64,000 nucleotides of DNA, from positions 683,282 to 747,281 of the forward strand of contig NW_005434670.1 in the NCBI RefSeq assembly GCF_000315625.1, written 5' to 3'. Both the position numbers and the translations under genes were made by a program. The stretch is from Guillardia theta CCMP2712 (lineage: Eukaryota; Cryptophyceae; Pyrenomonadales; Geminigeraceae). The notes below the pieces were generated by a model. The model ran no database searches. It was not told the DNA's origin and worked only from the letters and a program-made list of their open reading frames with translations. Positions 1 through 9,977 of this stretch are shown piece after piece (position 1 is the first letter of the stretch; each line of letters begins with the position of its first letter).

Positions 1-2145
1 ACCCGGCATTGTGGCCGAGCAGCTCCCCGCACAGCAGGTGCTTGCCGTCTCCGCTCACGTTGGGTCGCCACAGGTGGATGGTTCTCTCCAGACCTGCGCT
101 AGCAAGCACGTTGTTGTGTCTCCCGCACCATTCCAGGCACTTGACGGCCGAGGGATGCCGCTGGTACGGCGACAAGAGCGTCATCGAGTCAAGAGAAGCC
201 ACTGCTATGGCGCCAGAGGAACCGGCGACAAGACAGACGCCCATGATACCCACGTCAGGCACAAACTTGACGGTGTTGCACCAAACTTCTCGTTCCCTCT
301 CACTAGACGGGAAAACTTTGAGGCTCCTGTAGTTCACCAGCGAGTCAGAGAAGACATGAACAATATCCTGCTGGGATCTGTACGCCATGATATCATCTTC
401 CGCTACCACATGAATGCTTCCATTGCTGTCTCCCCACACAAACCATCCTTCATGCTGCTTCTTCCCCTCGGCATTGACGTTGTCTGACCCTTCTCTTGAC
501 GGCAACAAGAAGGAAGTCAGCGCTGTCGGCCACTTGTTCTCGCACTCGAAGGTCAGAAAGTGCTTGAGCGTCGACGCGTCGTAGAGGCGAATCCTGAAGT
601 CATCCAAGCCGATGGCGATGACGGGATGCTTCGAGAACGCCTGCCGACTGTCACATGCGGCAACGGAACCACGAGGCTGACCGTCATCGACAAGATCGTG
701 TTGGTGCCAGAGATGCTGTCGGTCTGTCGAGAAAGCTTGGAAGACAAGGCGCTGTGGTTGAAGTTTGATGTCCGGACCTGCAGCACTCCGGCCTTGCACA
801 CAGACGCGAACATGGACAGTTGTTGTATGAACATGAGACCAATCACTTCATCGGGATGATGAAACGCGAGGTCAAGATCCTTGAAGCATGAGCATCATGA
901 CAATCACAGGAAAGCTCTCAGCACCTCTTCGACGCTTCCATCGAAGACAGCATCGCCCTTGGCTGGGGCACTCTCTTTCATTTGCATGTCCAAGACGAAA
1001 TCAGCAAATTCATCCCTGCCATGTATCGTATCACCAAGAAGCATTCCAGATCAACACACAACCATGTCATCACTTCATCGCAATTGATGTCAATCTTGTT
1101 GAATAACAATTCAAGCTCCTTGAGAGGAAGCCTCAACACAGGAGCAAAAATCTGTAATCGTTTCAACTCTACCACCTTAGCTCAGTTGTACATACGATAC
1201 CTTGACAAACTGATCTTTGTTGATGCCGGCCTGCGCTTTCGTGTTGAAGAGTGAAACTTCTCTGAACGTCTGCTGGAAAGGTAAAGAGACAACACTGACA
1301 TCCCTCCCTGAGACTGACAGACCTCACTGAGAACCTTCATGTCTTCAACCGACAACTCAGTTAGGCTTCTTGCATCAGCGACTACTGAGTTTCTCTTTTT
1401 CCGGCGCATGTCTGAACGTCTTTTGGAGAGCGACGGGGAAGCAACGCCGAAGACAAACTCTGAGGACAGACATCAGAGAAATCTTATCGCACTCCCGTCT
1501 CGTACCGTTCAAGCTCATTCCTCCTGCCTTCATGATGATCATTTCGATTGCGCTGGCGAATTCATATTGTGAAAGTTCCTGCACATTCACAAGAAAGCAT
1601 CACTGAATGGAATCATGACAGCAGTTGACTGACCTTAGAATCAAAGTCTGAAACAGCAGAATCATTGTTGACATACTTGAACACCTTGATCGCAGTCCTT
1701 TTGTCCAACGTGGAAGGGAGCAGCTTTGAATCGTCGAGGACATTGAGAAATTCTCTTTGGTTCATGCTTCTACGGGACTTTGACCTGTGAGATTTCTCAG
1801 TCTCACTGCTATTCAACAATCTATTCTCGTCTTGTTGCCATCTGAACTCGAAAGCATTCTCACCCGCTGTCTGCTTTTTGTGAGGAATATGCAGCATAAA
1901 TCTTGTTGATGACTTCATGTGCAAACGCCTCATCCAATGAAGCAACGCTGTTGGAACCAGCATTCTTGCTTTGAGAGAGAATTTCCTGCCGTGAGGATAT
2001 GTCAGATGCCGAGTCTCCAGCAAGGAGTGAGGTCAACCTGAGAAAGATAGTTGTAGTCTTCCACTGCCTGCTTCGCAAACAGTTGGAAATTGGAGATGAC
2101 TTGACCTAGTTCAGGTCTTCCGAGTCTTGCGATTGAGATTTCCAT
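1..2145 (-). CDS. EF-hand plus WD40 repeat protein (WDR49/WDR64-like), 3' end missing
   Basis: The start codon at 2143-2145 opens a leader beginning MEISIARLGRPELGQ. I read ten exons separated by nine introns, mostly 41-60 nt with GT-AG ends, all joining in phase. EF-hand-like segments come first: one includes SQYEFASAIEMIIMK (around 1530-1590), another is ELELLFNKIDINCDEVMTW joined across an intron to DEFADFV (around 970-1120). WD40 repeats follow, for example ILDLAFHHPDE...VCKAGVLQV, AFSKHPVIAIGLDDFRIRLYD and VLASAGLERTIHLW near the left edge. EF-hand pairs ahead of WD40 repeats are typical of the WDR49/WDR64/WD-on-Y family, found mostly in ciliated organisms; a calcium-linked scaffold role is inference. 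The C-terminus lies outside the window. The WD40 and EF-hand assignment is firm. Exact splice sites are less so, especially the 41-nt intron near 640-680. Confidence 0.78.
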
Positions 2146-3098
2146 CCTTATCTCGTCAGTTCGTCATCTCATGGCCTGCAGATATCGGCTGTCGGCTCAT
2201 CGTTCATACTGTGGACGAGGCTGCGAGCCCAGTGGGCGGGAGGAGAGGTCAGAGCAAACAGACTCTCTCGCATCTCTTTGCTTGTTCTCAGTCACTGTTA
2301 CTTGTCGATCTTTGTTTGCAGCATGACTGACCATGCTCCTGCTAGCCGCCATGCCCCCCCGCGGCTGTCGCTCCATCGGTCACGCATGCCCATGTAAGTA
2401 CCTGATGTTCATGGAACCCATTTTACACTACCACCCCTACTTTTCCCCTTATAATAACCCACCCCTGGTCTCCCCCCAACCAACTGCCCAGAGGACTCCG
2501 ATGGTCAAACGTGATCGCCGGAGATCGACGCGGGATGAGAGACTGGTGTTGTTCTCCACGACAGCAGTCGACTGTTGTCAGACAGTTCAGGTAACGTCTA
2601 AGGATGTGAATTGAAATGCTGTCGAGGCACTGACGATCTTCGTGACGATACAGAGTGACATCGTCCTCCACCTCTCGTAGCAGCCGCAGTGCTCACAATC
2701 AGGAAATTTGAGGTTGTCACATTTACTTTCATAAAAGAGCTAAGTCAAAGGAGCTGGTGGGATTGTGATGAGTTATGGAAGTAGAAGCGATCAAAGGAGC
2801 GACACTCTGATCCAGCAGGGCTAACAACAACCGAGTTCTCTGTTTGCTGCGACATATCCTGTGGGCAGGCAAGGCTGTCCTCCTTGTCACACCATACCTC
2901 TCATCTCTTCTGAATCCCTCTCGCCCCGCATGTCCATAACTCAGGCCTGCTGTTTCTTTGCCTGCTCATCTTGTCAGATCCACATCAACTTCCTGCCGGA
3001 CAACCAACCCTGATCATGCCGTAGGTCATCAAGCCGCTGTCAAAGGCTCTGTGCATTCTCTCTATAACAAAAACCAATCACGGATCTTATCTCAGCAG
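2146..3098. other. Intergenic, no supported gene
   Basis: This stretch separates two genes: the EF-hand/WD40 gene reads left from 2145 and the methyltransferase gene ends at 3099. Open frames here (for example 2333-2614) have no recognisable motif, splice pattern or composition of coding sequence. It should hold the 5' flank of the WD40 gene and the 3' flank of the methyltransferase. No tRNA-like fold was noticed. Confidence 0.5.
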
Positions 3099-4449
3099 TC
3101 ATGTTGCTTTCATACCAAGAGTCACGATCTCACGGATCACCTTCCACCAGATCCAGGGCCCAACTTTGCTGGTGAAACCTGTTTCAACGTCAGGGCGGCC
3201 GGTACGGACTTGGCCTCCTACCCTTCCAGATGACAATCCAGGGGTCCCAGATGCCAACCCAGATTGAGTGCCGCCAAGCATGGATGGTCTCCTACAAGCT
3301 CATCTGTCAGACCTCCCCAGTAGAAATCTGAAGCTGCGTACCTTGACCCAGTTTGCGCCGCTGATGGCCTCAAGCTTGCCGGTCTTCTTGCAGTGCCTCT
3401 CGTACTCCTCGATAGAGATGAAGTATGGATGCGCCCACTCCTCATACAGGAATTTCAACTTGTCCTTTTCACTCTCAGTGAACTCTGGAGGAGTTTCACG
3501 TTGGCACCAGGTCGCTATCACAAGAGTCCCGCCGGGCTTCAGCACCCTCGTCATCTCCTCGACGTACTTGTACCTGACACGCACGAGTCATACCATTGAA
3601 TGCTTTCACATGATGGCTCTACTTGTCCGGCATGTGTTCACCAGATTCACATCCCCACACAAGGTCGAAAGTGTTGTCAGGAAACTCCATCTTGAGAGCA
3701 TCCATCACTTTGAACTCAACGTTGTCAAGGCCCTTCTCCTTGGCAAGCTCGGTAGCTCGTTGAACCTGATTGGGGGACAGAGTGATTCCCGTGACTTTGG
3801 TGTCTCCTCCCAGTTTCTTTGCGAGATATCTTGAGGTTCCTCCGATGCCGCACCCAACGTCGAGCACCTTCAAGGGCTTGTTGCCACCAGCTTCAGCTCC
3901 ACTCCACTTGTACATCTCATCTATGAACTTGTACTTGGTCTCCTTAAACACAGCCGAGCTCTTGATAGGGTTTTTGATGTTCTGAATGTCTGATTTGTTG
4001 TAAAAGCCGAGATGAATGTGCTCACCCCAGTAGTACTCCAAGATCCCCTCCTCGGTCCAAGCATCGTACTCCTTCCCGACGGTATTCTCTCCAGCTTGAT
4101 ACGCCCTACTCGGTTTGTTCAAAAGAAAAGCAGCAACAGACATTGCCAAGATGCAAGCTCCAGCCAAGACGACCACAGGGTTCACAGGCATTGACAGTGC
4201 GCCGACACTCGCAAGGCTTGTAAGAGCGTTGCTCGCCAAGCCCATCTTCACCGATACATGTTCCTTTCTTGCACTCGCAGTCTGGAGGGGAAGGCGATGA
4301 ATACCATGAGGCTGCACAGTGCTAGACCTCTGCACTATTGGACCGGTTCCTCTCAGTGGGAGAGACGACAAGGTGAAGCCATTCCCAGGCACAACGACTC
4401 CGCTGAACATGGCAGAGAAGCACAGGTATGCTACACACGATCGCGGCAT
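3099..4449 (-). CDS. Plastid MPBQ/MSBQ-type methyltransferase (cyanobacterial sll0418 type)
   Basis: This is a SAM-dependent methyltransferase expected to methylate 2-methyl-6-phytyl- or solanyl-benzoquinol in tocopherol and plastoquinone synthesis. Four exons (4449-3623, 3573-3342, 3291-3222, 3178-3099) join in phase to 402 codons. The ATG at 4449 begins a signal peptide (MPRSCVAYLCFSAMFSGVVV), then a transit-like stretch starting GF, then a hydrophobic segment (VVVLAGACILAMSVAAFLL). The core begins EYDAWTEEGILEYYWGEHIH, which closely matches cyanobacterial MPBQ methyltransferase. SAM motif I is VLDVGCGIGGTSRYLA; later motifs are GCESGEHMPDKY and RVLKPGGTLVIA. The C-terminus WWKVIREIVTLGMKAT also fits that family. 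The longer open frame upstream has no ATG at its head, so 4449 is the best start. The substrate is inferred from family resemblance; a gamma-tocopherol methyltransferase is less likely because those carry a different core signature. Confidence 0.85.
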
Positions 4450-5470
4450 CTCCAGGATCTTGAGGAACTTTGTTTCTATAACTGACCAGGCAGCCTTCTT
4501 CTCAATCACAAGTTTCTCTTCCCTCTACTCGTCGCTCCTGCGCATGTCGCTCCCCTCGCGCGTTTAGCTCTTTCCCTCACTGCCCGCTTATATGTACAGG
4601 GTCTCTCGAGGGTTTTGAAGAAATAACAAGCTCGCCTCAGGTGATTTATTAGGGAACGAGAAGAGACAGAAGTGAAGTCCGGAAGTTCAGGTGCCGCACC
4701 GGTTTCCGGGTTCACCTCAGGCTAGTTTTGATACCACCCAGCTGTCTACGGTCATGAGGACCGGTGGAGGAGCTTACATCAGTAAAATTCTGATGGGGTA
4801 GTCGGTATTGTCCAAAGGGGGTACTCAATTCTACTTGGGGAAATGAATGGAATATAAGGGGGTGAAGCAACGGAAAATATTGGGTAGCCCACCCCACCCC
4901 ACCCTTCAATTACCTCCCTGTGCGTTTCCCACCCCCTCCCGGCTCCCCCGATCCTTTGAGTGTATTGGGAAAGTTTGCAGTCTACAGAGAGGGTCAGGGT
5001 ACTTGATTTTATTGGACAACCCCCCTATATCATATGAATTTACACGGGTGTTTGTTAGAGGTGAGGGGTCATTGAAGAGCCCCGCTGTCCAGGGTGGGTG
5101 GAGTCGTAAAACCATGGAGGCTGGCCCTCAGTGGAAGTGAACGAGGAAGAGCAGAGAGAGAGAGATAGAGAGGGGGGCAGAGGAGAAGCAGATGCAAGAG
5201 AATACGAGGGAGAGACAAGGCAAGACAAGGCGAGACACGACGAGACCAATGCGGTGTAAGGAGGCCAGGAGCCAGTAAGTGGTGAATGCCGCGTGCGGGA
5301 CCCTAAGAAAATTAAGGATCAGAAGCAGGTCCAGGGCGGCCTCTACGGATCAACCCAGCATCCAAGCCATCAGTCGCGAATAGCGACATATTCATTAGTC
5401 GCGAATACCCGGGCAGAATCTACTCTCACATTGAATACCCAGTTCTAGAGGAAAGAGGTGGTTGCCAGCT
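4450..5470. other. Divergent intergenic region with CCACCCC-rich stretch and low-complexity purine tract
   Basis: This region lies between the divergent starts of the methyltransferase (minus) and the DUF1995 gene (plus). It contains CCCACCCC tandem words around 4886-4908, GA-rich sequence at about 5140-5230, and a duplicated 11-mer (see separate entry). No credible open frame was found; those crossing it are low complexity. Confidence 0.45.
5372..5407 (+). promoter_or_regulatory. Duplicated AGTCGCGAATA upstream of the DUF1995 gene
   Basis: Two identical copies of AGTCGCGAATA lie at 5372-5382 and 5397-5407, 25 bp apart and about 65-100 bp before the ATG at 5471. The placement suggests a promoter element or tandem binding site. 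That is inference; no known factor is assigned. Confidence 0.3.
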
Positions 5471-6690
5471 ATGTTATTTTTTCAGGGGAGCGAGTGTTTT
5501 CTCGTCTTCCTGGTGCTGATGGGATTATTGAAATATGTCTCGCCATTCTCTGGAAATGGATGTTTGATGAGCATGTGGAGTGGTTCAGAGCATAGAATCC
5601 CAGCTCATCTCCTTCAGCCAAAGGGCAGAGGTTCAATGTCTAACTGTGCCCACCCTTCGAGGGGCACTCGATCTAGTGTACGGATGAACAACGAGGAACA
5701 TCAGCCAAGACGCAACGAGATAAAGTTCGATGCAGCGGCAAGATACAGGAAGGCCTTTCCTCTTGGGGTAAACAATGTTCTGGACCAGGTCCGAGAATCA
5801 TTAAACCTGGCTCTCGACGACGGCCTTTTCCGGCTCAGAGTCCAACTAAATATCCATCAGTTCGATCAAAGGCTGCAATCATTTTCTGACGGCAAGATGC
5901 CAGAGCTGGTTGCGATGATCGGGGAGCTGTTGGTTGAGAGGGGAATGAGACCGAGCATTATGTTCAACACGATCATGGATGCATCGATCGCACGAACAGT
6001 CCTCCCAGATCATCTGCGAGAAAAGGTTTCGATCAACGTGCTGGGGCTGGGAGAGTTTGGGGAAGAATACGATGCAGCGGTGTTGGTTGCCCCAAGTAAC
6101 GAGGGCAATGAGAACCTCCAGAGGATCGAGGCAGTGGAGAAACTGATATATTCAGGTCCTCCTAGGGGACTGGTATCCCGGTCAGCAAGGGCAAAGTACA
6201 TGCAAAGACCGATCATCCTGATCAACCCCGTGCTTGAAGCCATCCACTCCCTGTCTACTCCGCATGTAATGCTGACTTTGTTTGTGTCTCAATTGTTGAC
6301 TTCGACCATCACCAGAGCAAAGTGCCGCCCATGTTCATGAGTGACTTTGATGTCGTGTACTTCTTGCAGGTTAGTATCCGATGTGATCACGTGTTATGTG
6401 ATTGAGATTGTATCTACAGTTACAGGCTTCAATGGTCCGCGTTCGCATTGGAAATGCAGGTGAATCAGTGTTCACACCGTGTGGCTCGTGAGCTTTGATG
6501 TAATGAGCGAATCACTGTCATCAAGTGTGCACTCGCTGCAAAGATGCATGTTAGTGGGTGTTATATGATGTGACAAGGGGGACTGTGAGCATTCAAGTCA
6601 AAATCTAATCTTGTTTCGAAAAAAGCCATTTTCAGAGCGTATCCTTCTCAATGGCAGGTTGAAATTTTTCGGTCTATTCCATCATGTTGA
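5471..6690 (+). CDS. DUF1995-family protein, probably plastid-targeted
   Basis: Four exons (5471-5*: 5471-6265, 6316-6369, 6420-6459, 6626-6690) join in phase to 317 residues. The true start is the ATG at 5471; the open frame extends only a few codons upstream without an ATG. The N-terminus (FLVFLVLMGLLKYVSPF) is a signal-peptide-like segment. The body follows the DUF1995 plan: DQVRESLNLALDDGLFRLRV near residue 105, YDAAVLVAPSNEGN, the RPIILINPVL strand, SDFDVVYFLQ, and a C-terminal AYPSQWQVEIF. DUF1995 proteins are found in plants, algae and cyanobacteria, often in plastids; the biochemical role is not established. The third intron (166 nt) could hide another small exon. It is divergent from the methyltransferase and shares its upstream region. 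Confidence 0.72.
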
Positions 6691-7074
6691 AATTTTGCAG
6701 CTCTGGATTGAAGCCAATGATGGACAAGAGCGAGGTGTCAGTCAAAGAAGGCCATGGAGAGGATTCCGCTTGATCTGGTGATTCCCATGGGATGATCCAA
6801 GCGTTTCTAACTTGACGCACCACAGGGAGAAGCCAAACTCCTTATCTTCACAAGACGCTGCTTTGTTGGACGATCTAAGGGACTGCCTCCATCAAAGATG
6901 GCAACCTTAGGCTGTCTTGATCATGAGCCTGTTTTTATTCTTTTCTAGCGATGTATAGACTTATTTCATGAACCGCGTGAATGGTTCTCCTTCTAATATG
7001 TAGCTGGTCGCCCAAATCTGGGCCAAATAACAACAAATTTCTATCAAGCACTGGGGCCTGGTGTCCCAACGACC
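6691..7074. other. Short convergent intergenic region
   Basis: This holds the 3' flanks of the DUF1995 gene (plus) and the PH-like gene (minus). Open frames reaching in, such as 6935-7192 on minus, overlap the next gene in another frame and look incidental. No terminator or poly(A) element can be named with confidence. Confidence 0.4.
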
Positions 7075-7752
7075 TTAGGCAGGTAGCTGACTCGCAATTG
7101 ACATTGCGCGGAAGTACTCCATGCACAGGGAGTGATCCTTGAAATGCAGACAGATGCTGTCGTTGGTCTCCCTTGAGGACAAGACGATGCATCCCTCGTC
7201 AGCACTCTTCACACGAACAAACGTCTCGGGCAGATGCAACAAAGCGATTTGCCGGGACATATCCTCTGATTCAAGAAGAAGATCGCTCATAGACTTCATC
7301 CTACAGACAACTTGCATCCCTTGTTTGTCATCCACGTGTGCTCTCAAGGTCACCATACATGCTTCAAGGAAATGGCGGTGAGAGGGGCTTTTTGCATGGT
7401 GGCTTTCTTTATGCCCCTGCTGAAGTTGATTGCTTGCACCGTGACCAAGCTGTCCATGACGACTTGCGCCATGCATATTCTGGTTGTGATGTTTGTGACT
7501 GTTCCTTTCGGAAGAAGAGCGCGGACTTTGAGATGTATCAGGATTGTGTTTGCTGTTGCCGTCGACGACGGAGGTCGGAGACTCAGACTGAAGCTGAAGC
7601 GGTCGTTTCTTCTCAGATGACGCAGTTGGAGATTGATAGCTTAGAAAACTATTCTGAAGTTCTGCTTGCAGCGAATTCCGACCTTTTGAAGATGAAAAGT
7701 TTGGATTGGATAGGTTTGCTACCTCGACACTGAGGTTTCGATGGTATCCCAT
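7075..7752 (-). CDS. Unknown protein with a possible PH-like C-terminal domain
   Basis: This is an uninterrupted 225-codon frame from an ATG at 7750-7752. The first half is polar and low complexity, rich in Ser, Gln, His and Asn (for example SERNSHKHHNQNMHGASRHG), so probably disordered. The second half (from about residue 130) is ordered: ACMVTLRAHVDD, VKSADEGCIVLSSRETND, SICLHFKDHSLCMEYFRAM. Alternating strands ending in an amphipathic helix resemble a pleckstrin-homology fold, but the usual helix Trp is missing. I do not recognise an orthologue. It could also be the last exon of a longer gene, though no acceptor was needed to reach a Met. Confidence 0.5.
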   Translation of the reverse strand: MGYHRNLSVEVANLSNPNFSSSKGRNSLQAELQNSFLSYQSPTASSEKKRPLQLQSESPTSVVDGNSKHNPDTSQSPRSSSERNSHKHHNQNMHGASRHGQLGHGASNQLQQGHKESHHAKSPSHRHFLEACMVTLRAHVDDKQGMQVVCRMKSMSDLLLESEDMSRQIALLHLPETFVRVKSADEGCIVLSSRETNDSICLHFKDHSLCMEYFRAMSIASQLPA

Positions 7753-8639
7753 ATCTTGATGGAGTCAAAGTGGAGCGAGCAAGGGCAAGAAAAAGTCGAG
7801 CGGTGGGAGAGAGCAAGGCGGATGGAGTCGAGGGAAGGGACGGACAGGATAAAAAGTGGCAGGGAGGAGGACGACATGGAGCAAACGTGGAGTCGTATGG
7901 AGGTCAAGTGAAGAGGACGGGAAGCATGTAGTAAAAACTTCATGGTACCCCAATGAACCAGTTGCAAAGCACGGGTACCCGAAATACTGGGCATATTTCA
8001 AACACGTCGTTTCGTCCAATGTGACTGCATCTAAAACTACTTGTAAACTTCTTCAGTACTTCTGCTCTCTTGGCTTTGACTAAAACTTTTAGTCACACGT
8101 TTAACACAGACGTTAAGGTTGCGGCCGCCGACTTGCCGGTCACACGGCCGGCCGGCTGATCACTGGCCGGGCGGGCCGAGCCTGATGAGTAAAACTTGGT
8201 ATGGGCTAGCGCGCGGAGAAAGATGTGCGAGTGGTCGATGAAGGAGGAGAGGAGGAGGAGGAGGAGGAGGAGGAGGAGTATGACGACGAAGAGGAAGAGG
8301 AAGAGGAAGAGGAAGAGGAAGAGGAAGAGGAAGAGGAAGAGGAAGAGGAAGAGGAAGAGGGCAGACGAGGAGAGACGGGGTGCGGGGGGATGAAGAAGGG
8401 AAGGAGTTGAGGTGGTAGTACAGAGAAAGAAGAACATTATGTGACTAGCTGGATTGAACGCACTTCTACTTCCTGCCATACAGGAGAGGGTTTGATTTCA
8501 ACCTGAGACTCTGGTCAGAGCCTGAGGTGCTTGTATAAATGGGCAGAAGAGAGGAGGAGTTGCATTGGATGGATTGTACTGGATTGACACACCTCCTCAT
8601 CAGCCTGAGATGCAATTCCAACGCTGATGCTTCCACAGG
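7753..8639. repeat. Intergenic with GC-rich patch and (GAGGAA)n microsatellite
   Basis: The stretch contains a short palindrome GACTAAAACTTTTAGTC at 8078-8094, a GC-rich patch at about 8110-8185 rich in GGCCGG, and a long purine microsatellite at about 8240-8365 with AGG and GAGGAA units. Open frames over the microsatellite encode only poly-Glu or Lys-Arg and are not genes. The GC patch and nearby GAGTAAAACTT resemble the GC-rich repeat family seen at 54.9 kb. Confidence 0.6.
8534..8539 (+). promoter_or_regulatory. Possible TATA box
   Basis: A TATAAA lies about 100 bp upstream of the ATG at 8640. The distance suits a core promoter with a short 5' leader. Evidence is the word and its position only. 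Confidence 0.25.
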
Positions 8640-9445
8640 ATGCTCAACTGGAACAAGATGAACCCTGCCAACGCCGCACAGATTCCTCCCATGCAGTTTA
8701 CAAGACCTGCTGCAGTGCCGCCAGGGATGCCATCCATGCCTTATACGCCGAACCAAGCTGTTGGGGCCACGATAAATCAGTCAGATCCATCCTTGCAGGA
8801 CAACAGTCTACCTTACAAGGTGAAAGTTGTCAGAATATCCTGCCTGCTGACTGCCTCTCAGATCAATACGCTGACTCAAGTCGAGGGGATCTTGAAAAGG
8901 AAGCTGGAGAGGTAAGGCACTGCCCTCGCAGCCGACTTGTTGAGGCTTGAGGTGGCAGGATGGAGGAGAGGCTTGAAGCAGCAAGGCTGAAGCGTTCAAA
9001 GATCTTGGATCATCTCCTCACGTTGGAGGGCTACTGGTCTGGCCCTCCCTCGAGCCACGAGTGCTCGGCTGAGAGCGGAGACGAGCAGCAGGAGGCGGAG
9101 GTGCTGCAGAGGAGGAGCGCTCTGAAACTCAAGGGGAAGATAGCTGCGGGAGGGATGATGATGCATGGCAGGCTAGATTTTGCTTCTCCCCCGATTCTCG
9201 CGAGCCCAGGGGGCCAGGCGCTCACCCCCAATAAGATACCGGCGATGTCCCTTGGCAGGGTTGGCCCGGGTGCCGTCAGCCCGGCAGGAGCGGGGAGGGC
9301 GGCGATGCACCTTGCACCTATAGCAGCGATGCACCGGCCTGCTCCTCCTCCTCAGGAGGGTCCTAGTGGAGGAAGCCAGCAGTTGCTGTCGGAGGATGCG
9401 GCTATCATCGCAATGCTGAGCAAGGCGACCCACCCACAAAACTGA
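8640..9445 (+). CDS. Unknown coiled-coil protein, two exons
   Basis: Exon 1 begins at the ATG 8640 (MLNWNKMNPANAAQIPPMQF) and is rich in Pro, Met and Asn. A GTAAGG donor after ...KLE and an acceptor just before 8959 join in phase, giving RKLERMEERLEAARLKRSKI, a strongly charged helix that should form a coiled coil spanning the junction. The rest is Gly/Ala/Pro/Met rich and ends DAAIIAMLSKATHPQN. The segment YKVKVVRISCLLTASQINTL before the helix looks folded. An acceptor-like CAG directly before the first ATG means an upstream exon cannot be excluded. No family is recognised; this pattern is common in chromatin or RNA-associated scaffolds, but that is a guess. Confidence 0.5.
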
Positions 9446-9977
9446 TGGTGAGGCGACAAGCAGATTGAAGAGGGGGAGGGGGAGAAGCAGGCGAGAGTGA
9501 AGAGGAGAAGGAAGCGAAGTGGAAGAAAGCAAGACGAGGAGAATTGAAGAGGGACAAGAGGTTCCTTGTTGTAAATACAAATGCCGAATGCGAAAACTTT
9601 GGATCTGAAAAACAGGATGGGAGGGCGAGGAAGGGAGGAAGGAGGAGGACGAAGCTTGCGTCTGAAAGAATAACATGACAAACGCGTCAAGATACGCAGG
9701 GACAGAGGCGGGAGGTAGATTGATGCTTCGCCTCGCACCTGCCGCGCGTTAGAGAGGAAGAATGCCGTGGGGGCAAAAGGATGTCAGAGGGGAGGATGAG
9801 AGGAGGAGAAGGAGGGGGAGGGGTCAAGTAAAAGCAGAAGTAGAAGGGAGGGGGAGGAGGAAGAGGGGGAGGGGGAGGGGGAGGAGGAAGAGAAGGAGGA
9901 GGAAGAGGTGGTGGTGGTGGTGGTGGTGGTGGTGGTGGTGGTGGTTGTGGAGAACGAGGAGGAGGAGGAGGAGGAGG
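9446..9977. repeat. Convergent intergenic region with purine tracts and (GGT)n
   Basis: Between the ends of the coiled-coil gene (plus) and the GT13 gene (minus) lies GA-rich sequence and a pure GGT microsatellite at about 9907-9945. Translations across it are homopolymer-like (poly-Trp, poly-Thr, poly-Arg) and are rejected as genes. Confidence 0.65.

Noticed and set aside
8196-8479. Open frames of poly-Glu, Lys-Arg or Phe-Leu
   Set aside because: They are translations of a GAGGAA microsatellite in different frames.
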